Source of the DNA: Pseudomonas moraviensis
GTDB lineage: Bacteria; Pseudomonadota; Gammaproteobacteria; Pseudomonadales; Pseudomonadaceae
NCBI RefSeq assembly: GCF_900105805.1
Contig: NZ_LT629788.1
Span: forward strand, 5,874,501-5,938,500
Reading direction: 5' to 3'
Length of the DNA: 64,000 bases
This document shows, piece after piece, positions 27,744 to 36,427 of this stretch; position 1 is the first letter of the stretch, and each line of letters begins with the position of its first letter. The notes below the pieces were generated by a model. It was not told the origin of the DNA, did not search any database, and saw only the letters and a list, made by a program, of their open reading frames with translations. Made by a program: the position numbers and the translations under genes.

Positions 27744-28268
27744 TCACAGGTACGCGGCGTTGGCCGCTTCGAGGCGGCCCTGGGCGCGCAGGATCAATTC
27801 GCAGAATTCGCGGGCAGCACCTTCCCCGCCACGGGCGCGGGTAACGCCGTGGGCGTGTTCGCGGACGAAATCGGCAGCGTTGGCCACCGCCATGCCCAGC
27901 CCTACGCGGCGGATTACCGGCAAGTCTGGCAGATCGTCGCCCAGATAGGCGACTTCTTCATAGCTTAGGCCCAGTTGTGCGAGCAGGCCGTCGAGAACCA
28001 CCAATTTGTCTTCGCGCCCCTGAAACAGATGCGGGATGCCGAGATTCTTCGCGCGGCGCTCGACCACCGGGGTCTTGCGACCGCTGATGATCGCGGTTTG
28101 CACGCCGGCATTCATCAGCATCTTGATGCCCTGGCCGTCGAGAGTATTGAAAGTCTTGAACTCGCTGCCGTCTTCGAGGAAGTACAGCCGACCGTCGGTG
28201 AGTACACCGTCGACGTCGAAGACTGCCAGTTTGATCGCTTTGCCGCGTTGCAGCAGATCGTTGCTCAT
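27744..28268 (-). CDS. kdsC: 3-deoxy-D-manno-octulosonate-8-phosphate phosphatase
   Basis: A 174-residue HAD-superfamily C0 phosphatase without a cap domain. The nucleophile motif is DVDGVLTDG (Asp19), with SGRKT and GDDLPDLP later. It dephosphorylates Kdo-8-P in Kdo synthesis. It overlaps kdsD by one base, with the enzyme two steps upstream in the pathway as neighbour. Confidence 0.96.
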   Translation of the reverse strand: MSNDLLQRGKAIKLAVFDVDGVLTDGRLYFLEDGSEFKTFNTLDGQGIKMLMNAGVQTAIISGRKTPVVERRAKNLGIPHLFQGREDKLVVLDGLLAQLGLSYEEVAYLGDDLPDLPVIRRVGLGMAVANAADFVREHAHGVTRARGGEGAAREFCELILRAQGRLEAANAAYL

Positions 28269-29242
28269 TACATGACTCCTGCGCGCAGCAGATCGGAGAG
28301 GTTGAAGGCGCCGATCGGGCGATCCTCCTCGTCGACGACTACCAGGGCGCTGATTCGATGGTCTTCCATGATTTTCAGGGCTTCGGCGGCAAGCATGTCG
28401 GGCCGCGCGGTTTTGCCATGTGCGGTCATCACTTCGTCGATGGTCGCGTTGCGAATGTCGATGGTGCGGTCCAGGGTGCGACGCAGATCACCGTCGGTGA
28501 AGATCCCGGCGAGTTTGCCGTCGGCCTCAAGGATAGCGGTCATGCCGAGGCCCTTGCGGGTCATTTCCATCAGCGCATCCTTGAGCAGGGTGCCGCGCTG
28601 GACCTGCGGCAGTTCCTCCCCGGCGTGCATGACGTTTTCCACTTTCAGCAACAGGCGCCGGCCAAGTGCGCCGCCCGGATGCGAGAAGGCAAAATCTTCG
28701 GCGGTAAAACCGCGCGCTTCCAGCAAGGCCACGGCCAGGGCGTCACCCATGACCAGCGCTGCGGTAGTCGAAGATGTCGGTGCCAGGTTCAACGGGCAGG
28801 CTTCGTGCTCAACGTGCACATTGAGATTGACCTCGGCAGCCTTCGCCAGCGGCGACTGCGGGTTGCCAGTGACGCTGATCAACTGGATGCCCAGGCGTTT
28901 GATCAATGGCAGCAGCGTTATGATTTCGTTGGTCGAACCGGAGTTCGACAGCGCCAGAATGACGTCGTCGCGGGTGATCATGCCCATGTCGCCATGGCTG
29001 GCTTCGGCGGGATGGACAAAAAACGCCGGAGTGCCGGTGCTGGCCAGGGTCGCGGCGATCTTGTTGCCGATGTGCCCGGATTTGCCCATGCCGACCACGA
29101 CCACACGGCCCTTGCTGGCCAGAATCATCTCGCAAGCGCGTACGAAATCGGCGTCGATATGGGCCATCAAGCCTTGGACGGCTTCCACTTCGAGGCGGAT
29201 GGTGCGTTGTGCCGATTGAATCAGGTCGCGGGTTTTGCTCAT
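28268..29242 (-). CDS. kdsD: D-arabinose-5-phosphate isomerase
   Basis: A 324-residue enzyme with an N-terminal SIS sugar-isomerase domain (GMGKSGHIGNKIAATLAST; SNSGSTNEI) and two C-terminal CBS domains from about residue 205. It converts ribulose-5-P to arabinose-5-P for Kdo synthesis. Start at 29242 (MSKTRDLIQSA); the open extension to 29308 lacks family similarity. First gene of kdsD-kdsC-lptC-lptA-lptB. Confidence 0.96.
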   Translation of the reverse strand: MSKTRDLIQSAQRTIRLEVEAVQGLMAHIDADFVRACEMILASKGRVVVVGMGKSGHIGNKIAATLASTGTPAFFVHPAEASHGDMGMITRDDVILALSNSGSTNEIITLLPLIKRLGIQLISVTGNPQSPLAKAAEVNLNVHVEHEACPLNLAPTSSTTAALVMGDALAVALLEARGFTAEDFAFSHPGGALGRRLLLKVENVMHAGEELPQVQRGTLLKDALMEMTRKGLGMTAILEADGKLAGIFTDGDLRRTLDRTIDIRNATIDEVMTAHGKTARPDMLAAEALKIMEDHRISALVVVDEEDRPIGAFNLSDLLRAGVM

Positions 29243-29514
29243 GTCAGAATCGTATGGGCCGATGAAAAGGCGGCGATTATAGCGGTTATGTGGCAAAGCC
29301 TCACGCAAGTTCGTCGTGCTTTGTCATTACTGGTTACCAAAACCCTCTGAAAGTCGCTGCGACCCTCATCTGTCGGCGATTCAGGCCGGGTTCTCGCTTG
29401 GGCGCTCAGCCTTTGCAGTGATATAGTTCGCCGCCAGTTCGGCCTGCCCGGGATGCAGGTGTTTCCGAGGAAAGTCTGGCATCCCAGTGAGAGGCTGCAT
29501 CGCAAGGAGTTTAG
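29243..29514. promoter_or_regulatory. Divergent kdsD/mlaF region with a possible alternative-hairpin leader
   Basis: This 272-nt gap must contain promoters for both operons. Close to mlaF, GGGATGC (29450-29456) can pair with GCATCCC (29479-29485), while the overlapping GATGCAG (29452-29458) can pair with CTGCATC (29495-29501); the two pairings exclude one another. The mlaF ribosome site AAGGAG (29504-29509) lies just beyond. The pairing is seen in sequence; a regulatory role is inference. Confidence 0.45.
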
Positions 29515-30324
29515 ATGAGTGCCGATAACGCCTACGCGGTCGAGCTGAAGGGAGTCTCCTTCAAGCGCGGTGCGCGGAGCATTTTCAATAACGTCGATAT
29601 CCGCATCCCGCGCGGCAAGGTCACCGGCATCATGGGGCCTTCCGGCTGCGGCAAGACCACGCTGCTGCGTCTGATGGGCGCGCAGTTGCGCCCGTCCAGC
29701 GGCGAAGTCTGGGTCAACGGGCAGAACCTGCCGACGCTGTCGCGCAGTGACCTGTTCGATGCGCGCAAGCACATGGGCGTGCTGTTTCAGAGCGGTGCGC
29801 TGTTCACCGACCTCGATGTGTTCGAGAACGTAGCCTTTCCGCTGCGGGTTCACACGCAACTGCCGGAAGACATGATCCGCGACATCGTCCTGCTCAAGTT
29901 GCAGGCCGTGGGGCTGCGCGGTGCCATCGAACTGATGCCGGACGAGCTGTCCGGCGGCATGAAGCGCCGCGTCGCGCTGGCCCGGGCAATTGCCCTCGAT
30001 CCGCAGATTCTCATGTACGACGAGCCTTTCGTGGGCCAGGACCCGATCGCCATGGGCGTACTGGTGCGCCTGATTCGTTTGCTCAACGATGCACTGGGCA
30101 TCACCAGTATCGTGGTGTCCCACGATCTGGCGGAGACCGCGAGCATTGCCGATTACATTTATGTAGTGGGCGATGGTCAGGTGCTGGGGCAGGGCACGCC
30201 GGAGGAGCTGATGAATTCGGATGAGCCGCGTATCCGCCAGTTCATGACCGGCGATCCCGATGGTCCGGTGCCGTACCATTTTCCAGCGACGGATTACCGC
30301 GCAGATCTTCTGGGGAAGCGCTGA
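29515..30324 (+). CDS. mlaF: Mla phospholipid transporter ATPase MlaF
   Basis: A 269-residue ABC ATPase. Walker A is GPSGCGKTT, signature LSGGMKRRVALA, Walker B ILMYDEPFVGQDPI. With MlaE, MlaD and MlaB it forms the inner-membrane complex that exchanges phospholipids with MlaC to keep outer-leaflet asymmetry. First gene of mlaFEDCB (ttg2 in other pseudomonads); mlaE overlaps by one base. Confidence 0.97.
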   Translation: MSADNAYAVELKGVSFKRGARSIFNNVDIRIPRGKVTGIMGPSGCGKTTLLRLMGAQLRPSSGEVWVNGQNLPTLSRSDLFDARKHMGVLFQSGALFTDLDVFENVAFPLRVHTQLPEDMIRDIVLLKLQAVGLRGAIELMPDELSGGMKRRVALARAIALDPQILMYDEPFVGQDPIAMGVLVRLIRLLNDALGITSIVVSHDLAETASIADYIYVVGDGQVLGQGTPEELMNSDEPRIRQFMTGDPDGPVPYHFPATDYRADLLGKR

Positions 30325-31121
30325 TGCGCAGAATTTCATTGATGGAACGCGTGCGTCGGTTCGGCGAATCGGCGATCGACGCGGTCGCGGTGTTTGGTCG
30401 GGCGACCCTGTTCCTGTTTCACGCCCTGTTTGGCCGTGGCGGTATCAGCGGTGGTTTCGGCCTGTTGGTCAAGCAGCTGCACTCGGTCGGCGTCATGTCG
30501 CTGGTGATCATCGTGGTCTCCGGCATTTTCATCGGCATGGTGCTCGCGCTGCAGGGCTTCAGCATTCTTTCCAGCTATGGTTCAGAGCAGGCGGTGGGGC
30601 AGATGGTCGCCCTGACGTTGCTGCGTGAACTGGGGCCGGTGGTCACGGCGTTGCTGTTTGCCGGTCGCGCCGGTTCGGCATTGACCGCCGAGATCGGCAA
30701 CATGAAATCCACCGAGCAGTTGTCCAGCCTGGAAATGATCGGTGTCGATCCGCTCAAGTACATCATTGCCCCGCGCCTGTGGGCCGGGTTCATTTCCCTG
30801 CCGGTGCTGGCGATGATCTTCAGTGTCGTCGGCATCTGGGGCGGTTCGTGGGTCGCGGTCGACTGGCTGGGCGTTTACGAAGGCTCCTACTGGGCGAACA
30901 TGCAGAACAGTGTGACCTTCACCAGCGACGTGCTCAACGGCGTGATCAAGAGTGTCGTTTTCGCTTTCGTCGTGACCTGGATCGCCGTATTCCAAGGCTA
31001 TGACTGTGAACCCACTTCCGAGGGAATCAGTCGTGCCACCACCAAGACCGTGGTCTTTGCCTCGCTGGCAGTGCTCGGTCTGGACTTTATTCTGACCGCT
31101 TTGATGTTTGGAGATTTCTGA
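30324..31121 (+). CDS. mlaE: Mla phospholipid transporter permease MlaE
   Basis: A 265-residue integral membrane permease of the MlaE family, with about five hydrophobic segments and the motif RELGPVVTALLFAGRAGSA that couples to MlaF. Overlaps mlaF and mlaD by one base each (TGATG type), consistent with co-translation of complex subunits. Confidence 0.96.
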   Translation: MRRISLMERVRRFGESAIDAVAVFGRATLFLFHALFGRGGISGGFGLLVKQLHSVGVMSLVIIVVSGIFIGMVLALQGFSILSSYGSEQAVGQMVALTLLRELGPVVTALLFAGRAGSALTAEIGNMKSTEQLSSLEMIGVDPLKYIIAPRLWAGFISLPVLAMIFSVVGIWGGSWVAVDWLGVYEGSYWANMQNSVTFTSDVLNGVIKSVVFAFVVTWIAVFQGYDCEPTSEGISRATTKTVVFASLAVLGLDFILTALMFGDF

Positions 31122-31588
31122 TGCAAAACCGCACCCTGGAAATCGGTGTCGGCCTGTTCCTGCTGGCAGGGATCCTGGCTTTGCTGCTGCTCGCCTTGCG
31201 CGTCAGCGGCCTGTCTCCGACTTCGTCCACCGACACCTATAAGTTGTATGCCTATTTCGACAATATCGCCGGTCTGACGGTCAGAGCCAAAGTGACCATG
31301 GCCGGTGTGACCATCGGCAAGGTCACCGCCATCGATCTGGATCGCGACAGTTTCACCGGTCGGGTCACGCTGCAGGTGGATAAAAAGGTCGACAACCTGC
31401 CGGTTGATTCGACTGCGTCTATCCTCACCGCGGGCCTTCTGGGCGAGAAATACATCGGTATCAGCGTCGGCGGTGAAGACACTCAGTTGAAAGACGGTGG
31501 AACCATCCATGACACGCAGTCGTCACTGGTACTGGAAGACCTGATCGGTAAATTCCTGCTCAATACCGTTAGCAAAGACGCCAAATGA
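31121..31588 (+). CDS. mlaD: Mla outer-membrane-asymmetry protein MlaD (MCE domain)
   Basis: A 155-residue substrate-binding component: one N-terminal transmembrane helix (about 8-27) and one MCE domain (YFDNIAGLTVRAKVTMAGV; LLGEKYIGISVGG). Hexamers form a hydrophobic pore that passes lipid between MlaC and the MlaE dimer. Normal length for the family. Confidence 0.96.
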   Translation: MQNRTLEIGVGLFLLAGILALLLLALRVSGLSPTSSTDTYKLYAYFDNIAGLTVRAKVTMAGVTIGKVTAIDLDRDSFTGRVTLQVDKKVDNLPVDSTASILTAGLLGEKYIGISVGGEDTQLKDGGTIHDTQSSLVLEDLIGKFLLNTVSKDAK

Positions 31589-31599
31589 GGAGCTTTTGA

Positions 31600-32253
31600 A
31601 TGATCTCTATCTTGCGACGTGGCCTGTTGGTGTTGCTCGCGGCCCTGCCGTTGATGGCTAACGCTGCACCGGGACAATCGGCTCATGACCTGATTCAGGA
31701 CACCACGAACCGGATGCTTGCCGATTTGCAGGCCAATAAAGAGAAGTACAAGCAGGATCCGCAGGATTTCTATGCGGCGCTGAACGGCATCGTCGGTCCC
31801 GTGGTGGATGCCGAGGGCATCTCCAAAAGCATCATGACCGTGAAGTATTCGCGCAAGGCCACGCCTGCGCAGATGCAGCGCTTCCAGGAAAACTTCAAGC
31901 GCGGTCTGTTCCAGTTCTACGGCAACGCTCTGCTGGAATACAACAACCAGGGCATCACCGTTGACCCGGCCAAAGACGAATCGGGCGACCGCACCAGCGT
32001 CAACATGACCGTCAAGGGCAGCAACGGCGCGATCTATCCAGTGCAGTACACCCTTGAGAAGATCAATGGCGAGTGGAAGCTGCGCAACGTGATCATCAAC
32101 GGCATCAACATCGGCAAGCTGTTCCGTGACCAGTTCGCCGACGCCATGCAGCGCAATGGCAACGATCTGGACAAGACCATCGATGGCTGGGCCGGTGAAG
32201 TGGCCAAGGCCAAGCAGGAAACCGACAAAGCCGCCGCGAAGCCAGCCCAATGA
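31600..32253 (+). CDS. mlaC: Mla periplasmic phospholipid-binding protein MlaC
   Basis: A 217-residue soluble periplasmic protein with a clear signal peptide cleaved near ANAAPGQ. It belongs to the Ttg2D/MlaC family and shuttles phospholipids between the outer-membrane MlaA-porin complex and MlaFEDB. The tail is Lys/Ala-rich. Overlaps mlaB by 4 nt. Pseudomonas Ttg2D is reported to bind two diacyl lipids at once. Confidence 0.95.
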   Translation: MISILRRGLLVLLAALPLMANAAPGQSAHDLIQDTTNRMLADLQANKEKYKQDPQDFYAALNGIVGPVVDAEGISKSIMTVKYSRKATPAQMQRFQENFKRGLFQFYGNALLEYNNQGITVDPAKDESGDRTSVNMTVKGSNGAIYPVQYTLEKINGEWKLRNVIINGINIGKLFRDQFADAMQRNGNDLDKTIDGWAGEVAKAKQETDKAAAKPAQ

Positions 32254-32555
32254 GTGAGGCGGCAGTACGGATGAGTGATGTCGACGAATTGGTACTCAGC
32301 GGCGTGCTGGATTACCGCACCGGGCCTGACCTGCGCAAGGAAGGGCAGGCGCTGATCAAGTCGAGCAAGGCGTCGGCGCTGGTCATCGATTGTTCGGCGG
32401 TGCAGAAGTCCAGCAGCGTCGGCCTGTCGTTGCTGCTGTGCTTCATGCGTGATGCTCAGGCGGCCGGCAAGGCCGTCAGCATCCGCGCGATGCCCGAAGA
32501 CATGCGCGAAATCGCTCAGGTCAGCGAGTTGACCGAGCTGTTGGCGCACCCCTGA
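32250..32555 (+). CDS. mlaB: Mla STAS-domain subunit MlaB
   Basis: A 101-residue STAS-domain protein that stabilises and activates the MlaF ATPase. The core ALVIDCSAVQKSSSVGLSLLLC holds the conserved helix region. Its ATG is inside ATGA with the mlaC stop. It is the last gene of the Mla operon; a hairpin terminator follows. Confidence 0.93.
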   Translation: MSEAAVRMSDVDELVLSGVLDYRTGPDLRKEGQALIKSSKASALVIDCSAVQKSSSVGLSLLLCFMRDAQAAGKAVSIRAMPEDMREIAQVSELTELLAHP

Positions 32556-32570
32556 ACCCTCATCTATAAA

Positions 32571-32627
32571 GAAGCCCCCCGTCAGAGTCCTGCGTTGCGG
32601 GGTTCGCAGGCGCGGGGCTTTTTTGTA
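32571..32627 (+). terminator. Terminator of the mla operon
   Basis: An outer stem (GAAGCCCC / GGGGCTTT) with an inner CCTGCG/CGCAGG stem is followed by a run of T. It separates mlaB from ibaG. Confidence 0.8.
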
Positions 32628-32670
32628 TGATGTCCGACCCGTGCGCACAGGGCGCCGATTGAGGTTGAGC

Positions 32671-32910
32671 ATGCAGGCCGTAGAAGTGAAGAGCTTCCTT
32701 GAAGGAAAGCTGCCAGGAACGCTGGTAGAAGTTGAAGGCGAAGGCTGCAACTTCCAGCTGAACGTGATCAGCGATGAACTGGCGGCGTTGAGCCCGGTGA
32801 AGCGTCAGCAGCAGGTCTATGCCCATTTGAACCCATGGATCACCGATGGCAGCATCCATGCGGTCACTATGAAATTTTTCAGCAGCGCGGCCTGGGCCGA
32901 GCGCACCTGA
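32671..32910 (+). CDS. ibaG: BolA-family protein IbaG
   Basis: A 79-residue BolA-like protein (GTLVEVEGEGCNFQLNVIS; RQQQVYAHLNPWITDGSIHA). BolA proteins pair with monothiol glutaredoxin Grx4 through a [2Fe-2S] cluster; IbaG is linked to acid stress and cell-envelope homeostasis. The single Cys and nearby His are candidate ligands. Start at ATG 32671. It sits just before murA, the conserved place for this gene. Confidence 0.93.
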   Translation: MQAVEVKSFLEGKLPGTLVEVEGEGCNFQLNVISDELAALSPVKRQQQVYAHLNPWITDGSIHAVTMKFFSSAAWAERT

Positions 32911-32932
32911 GCCCTAGGGCGTCGAGATACTA

Positions 32933-34198
32933 ATGGATAAATTGATTATTACCGGTGGCGCTCGTCTTGATGGCGAGATCCGCATTTCCGGGGCAAAGAA
33001 CTCTGCCCTGCCGATCCTGGCCGCGACCCTGCTGTGCGATGGCCCGGTGACCGTTGGCAACCTGCCGCACCTGCACGACATCACCACCATGATCGAGCTG
33101 TTCGGGCGCATGGGCATTGAGCCTGTGATCGACGAGAAGCTCAGCGTCGAAATCGACCCGCGCACCATCAAAACTCTGATCGCGCCGTACGAGTTGGTGA
33201 AAACCATGCGTGCGTCGATCCTCGTACTGGGCCCGATGGTCGCGCGGTTCGGTGAAGCCGAAGTCGCACTGCCGGGCGGTTGCGCCATCGGTTCGCGTCC
33301 GGTCGACCTGCACATCCGTGGCCTGGAAGCCATGGGCGCGGTCATCGACGTCGAAGGCGGCTACATCAAGGCCAAGGCGCCTGAAGGTGGCCTGCGCGGC
33401 GCGCACTTCTTCTTCGACACCGTCAGCGTGACCGGTACCGAAAACATCATGATGGCCGCAGCACTGGCCAAAGGTCGCAGCGTGTTGCAGAACGCCGCCC
33501 GCGAGCCTGAAGTGGTTGACCTGGCGAATTTCCTCAACGCCATGGGCGCCAAGGTTTCCGGCGCCGGCACCGACACCATCACCATCGATGGCGTCGAGCG
33601 TCTGGGTTCGGCTTTCTATAAGGTCATGCCTGACCGTATCGAAACCGGCACCTACCTGGTTGCTGCAGCCGTCACCGGTGGCCGCGTCAAGGTCAAGGAC
33701 ACCGATCCGACCATCCTCGAAGCGGTGCTGGAAAAGCTGCGTGAAGCCGGCGCGGAAATCACCTGCGGTGAAGACTGGATCGAGCTGAACATGCACGGCA
33801 AGCGCCCGAAAGCGGTCAACGTGCGCACCGCGCCGTACCCGGCGTTCCCGACCGACATGCAGGCACAGTTCATCTCGCTCAACGCCATTGCCGAAGGCAC
33901 CGGTGCGGTGATCGAGACGATCTTCGAAAACCGCTTCATGCACGTGTACGAACTGCACCGCATGGGCGCCAAGATCCAGGTCGAAGGCAACACCGCGATC
34001 GTCACCGGTACCGAAATCCTCAAGGGCGCGCCTGTGATGGCCACCGACCTGCGGGCTTCGGCCAGTCTGGTGATCTCGGCACTCATGGCCGAAGGCGACA
34101 CGCTGATCGATCGCATCTACCACATAGACCGTGGTTACGAGTGCATCGAAGAAAAACTGCAAATGCTGGGTGCCAAGATCCGTCGCGTTCCGGGCTGA
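32933..34198 (+). CDS. murA: UDP-N-acetylglucosamine 1-carboxyvinyltransferase
   Basis: A 421-residue MurA, first committed enzyme of peptidoglycan synthesis, transferring enolpyruvate from PEP to UDP-GlcNAc. Lys22 (SGAKNSALP) and the catalytic loop Cys117 (GGCAIGSRP) are present, so a fosfomycin-sensitive type is expected. Full length. ibaG lies 22 nt upstream. Confidence 0.98.
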   Translation: MDKLIITGGARLDGEIRISGAKNSALPILAATLLCDGPVTVGNLPHLHDITTMIELFGRMGIEPVIDEKLSVEIDPRTIKTLIAPYELVKTMRASILVLGPMVARFGEAEVALPGGCAIGSRPVDLHIRGLEAMGAVIDVEGGYIKAKAPEGGLRGAHFFFDTVSVTGTENIMMAAALAKGRSVLQNAAREPEVVDLANFLNAMGAKVSGAGTDTITIDGVERLGSAFYKVMPDRIETGTYLVAAAVTGGRVKVKDTDPTILEAVLEKLREAGAEITCGEDWIELNMHGKRPKAVNVRTAPYPAFPTDMQAQFISLNAIAEGTGAVIETIFENRFMHVYELHRMGAKIQVEGNTAIVTGTEILKGAPVMATDLRASASLVISALMAEGDTLIDRIYHIDRGYECIEEKLQMLGAKIRRVPG

Positions 34199-34209
34199 TC
34201 GCTGCATCG

Positions 34210-34275
34210 GGACACACGGACGTGTCCACTGAATTCGTTTCGAGTCGAGGGTGTGCGCACCCTCGATGTGTGTCC
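34210..34275. other. Nested hairpin between murA and hisG
   Basis: Outer arms GGACACAC (34210-34217) and GTGTGTCC (34268-34275) enclose a perfect inner hairpin CGAGGGTG / CACCCTCG (34246-34253 / 34258-34265). There is no T run, so it may be an RNA-stability or processing structure and not an intrinsic terminator. Confidence 0.55.
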
Positions 34276-34326
34276 GGCGCCGATTGCGACCGGGCATGAG
34301 TACCTTGATAAGGACTGACGTTTCCC

Positions 34327-34962
34327 ATGTTGACCATCGCACTGTCCAAGGGCCGCATCCTTGACGACACACTGCCGCTTCTCGCTGAAGCGGGCATCGT
34401 GCCGACCGAGAATCCGGACAAGAGCCGCAAGCTGATCATCCCCACGACCCAGGACGACGTGCGTCTGCTGATCGTGCGCGCCACCGACGTGCCGACCTAT
34501 GTCGAGCATGGCGCGGCCGACCTCGGCGTCGCCGGTAAGGACGTGCTGATGGAATACAGCGGCCAGGGCCTGTACGAGCCGCTGGACCTGCAGATCGCGC
34601 AGTGCAAGCTGATGACTGCCGGCAAAATCGGCGCGGCCGAGCCCAAGGGCCGTCTGCGCGTGGCGACCAAGTTCGTCAATGTTGCCAAGCGTTACTACGC
34701 CGAGCAGGGCCGTCAGGTCGACATCATCAAGCTGTACGGCTCGATGGAACTGGCGCCGCTGATCGGTCTGGCCGACAAGATCATCGACGTGGTCGACACC
34801 GGCAACACCCTGCGCGCCAACGGCCTGGAGCCACAGGAACTGATCGCCACGATCAGCTCGCGCCTGGTGGTCAACAAGGCTTCAATGAAAATGCAGCACG
34901 CCCGAATCCAGGCGTTGATCGACACCCTGCGCAACGCAGTGGAATCGCGACACCGCGGCTGA
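34327..34962 (+). CDS. hisG: ATP phosphoribosyltransferase catalytic subunit (short form)
   Basis: A 211-residue HisG of the short type: it has the PRPP/ATP-binding halves (ALSKGRILDDTLPLL; DTGNTLRANGLEP) but lacks the C-terminal histidine-binding domain of long HisG. Short HisG needs the regulatory partner HisZ, which is not in this window. It starts histidine biosynthesis; hisD and hisC follow. Confidence 0.97.
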   Translation: MLTIALSKGRILDDTLPLLAEAGIVPTENPDKSRKLIIPTTQDDVRLLIVRATDVPTYVEHGAADLGVAGKDVLMEYSGQGLYEPLDLQIAQCKLMTAGKIGAAEPKGRLRVATKFVNVAKRYYAEQGRQVDIIKLYGSMELAPLIGLADKIIDVVDTGNTLRANGLEPQELIATISSRLVVNKASMKMQHARIQALIDTLRNAVESRHRG

Positions 34963-34998
34963 TCTACCTGCGTGGCCCAAGGCCGCGCCGTCTATCCG

Positions 34999-35079
34999 CC
35001 TCATAGCCAGAATTCTCAGGTGCCCAAGCGGATCGAATGCTAGTTTCGGGCGCCTGAGTTATTTGCCATTCCTATGAGG
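34999..35079 (+). promoter_or_regulatory. Structured leader in front of hisD, able to mask its ribosome-binding site
   Basis: An inner 11-bp stem CTCAGGTGCCC / GGGCGCCTGAG (35015-35025 / 35048-35058, one G-T pair) lies inside an outer perfect 8-bp stem CCTCATAG / CTATGAGG (34999-35006 / 35072-35079). The GAGG of the outer 3' arm is the likely hisD Shine-Dalgarno (8 nt before the ATG). Folding would hide it. This is seen directly; a regulatory role is inferred. Confidence 0.55.
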
Positions 35080-35087
35080 CTCTCGCT

Positions 35088-36425
35088 ATGACCGCAACCA
35101 CTGCAATTCGCCGACTCAACGCTGCTGACCCGGATTTCGCGCATCATCTGGATCATCTGCTGAGCTGGGAAAGTGTGTCTGACGACTCGGTCAATCAGCG
35201 CGTGCTGGACATCATCAAGGCTGTGCGCGAACGCGGTGACGCGGCGCTGGTCGAGTTCACCCAGAAGTTCGACGGCCTCGAAGTCGCCTCGATGGCCGAC
35301 CTGATCCTGCCGCGCGAGCGCCTCGAGCTGGCCCTGACCCGCATTACGGTGCCGCAGCGCGAAGCATTGGAAAAAGCCGCTGCCCGGGTGCGCAGCTATC
35401 ACGAAAAGCAGAAGCAGGATTCCTGGAGCTACACCGAAGCCGACGGCACGGTGCTCGGCCAGAAAGTCACGCCGCTGGATCGTGCCGGCCTGTATGTGCC
35501 GGGTGGCAAAGCGTCGTATCCGTCATCGGTGTTGATGAATGCGATTCCGGCCAAGGTTGCCGGCGTGACCGAAGTGGTCATGGTCGTGCCGACCCCGCGC
35601 GGTGAGCTCAACGAACTGGTGCTGGCCGCTGCCTGCATCGCCGGTGTTGACCGGGTATTCACCATCGGCGGTGCGCAAGCGGTTGCTGCGCTGGCGTACG
35701 GCACTGAAAGCGTGCCGCGTGTCGACAAAGTCGTCGGCCCGGGCAACATCTACGTCGCCACCGCCAAGCGTCACGTGTTTGGCCAGGTCGGCATCGACAT
35801 GATCGCCGGCCCTTCGGAAATCCTTGTGGTCTGCGATGGCCAGACCGATCCGGACTGGATCGCCATGGACCTGTTCTCTCAGGCCGAGCACGACGAAGAC
35901 GCGCAAGCGATTCTGGTCAGCCCCGACGCCGAGTTCCTCGACAAGGTCGCCGCGAGCATCGACAAACTGCTGCCGACCATGGACCGCGCAACCATCATCG
36001 AGACCTCGATCAATGGCCGTGGCGCGCTGATCCAGGTGAGCGACATGGCCCAGGCCATCGAAGTCGCCAACCGCATCGCGCCGGAACACCTGGAGTTGTC
36101 GGTCGCTGATCCGCAAGCCTGGCTGCCGCAGATCCGTCACGCTGGCGCGATCTTCATGGGCCGCCACACCTCCGAAGCGCTGGGCGACTACTGCGCCGGC
36201 CCGAACCACGTCTTGCCGACTTCGGGCACTGCGCGTTTCTCCTCGCCGCTGGGTGTCTACGATTTCCAGAAACGTTCTTCGATCATCTTCTGCTCCGAGG
36301 CCGGTGCTTCGGAGCTGGGCAAGACTGCATCGGTACTGGCCCGTGGCGAATCGCTGAGCGCCCACGCCCGTAGCGCCGAATACCGCATCAAAGATGAAGA
36401 CTTTCTGAAAGAGCAGGGGGAATGA
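35088..36425 (+). CDS. hisD: Histidinol dehydrogenase
   Basis: A 445-residue zinc- and NAD-dependent enzyme that oxidises histidinol to histidine in two steps. The family signature region IDMIAGPSEILVVCDG is near residue 245, SQAEHDEDAQAIL near 264, and the GDYCAGPNHVLPTSGTAR block near 366. It overlaps hisC (ATGA at 36422). Full length. Confidence 0.98.
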   Translation: MTATTAIRRLNAADPDFAHHLDHLLSWESVSDDSVNQRVLDIIKAVRERGDAALVEFTQKFDGLEVASMADLILPRERLELALTRITVPQREALEKAAARVRSYHEKQKQDSWSYTEADGTVLGQKVTPLDRAGLYVPGGKASYPSSVLMNAIPAKVAGVTEVVMVVPTPRGELNELVLAAACIAGVDRVFTIGGAQAVAALAYGTESVPRVDKVVGPGNIYVATAKRHVFGQVGIDMIAGPSEILVVCDGQTDPDWIAMDLFSQAEHDEDAQAILVSPDAEFLDKVAASIDKLLPTMDRATIIETSINGRGALIQVSDMAQAIEVANRIAPEHLELSVADPQAWLPQIRHAGAIFMGRHTSEALGDYCAGPNHVLPTSGTARFSSPLGVYDFQKRSSIIFCSEAGASELGKTASVLARGESLSAHARSAEYRIKDEDFLKEQGE

Positions 36426-36427
36426 GC

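Noticed and set aside
29466..29480. GAGGAAAGTCTGG, similar to the conserved RNase P RNA core GAGGAAAGTCCGG
   Set aside because: Only this short stretch matches; the rest of the RNA is absent and the gap is too small for rnpB.
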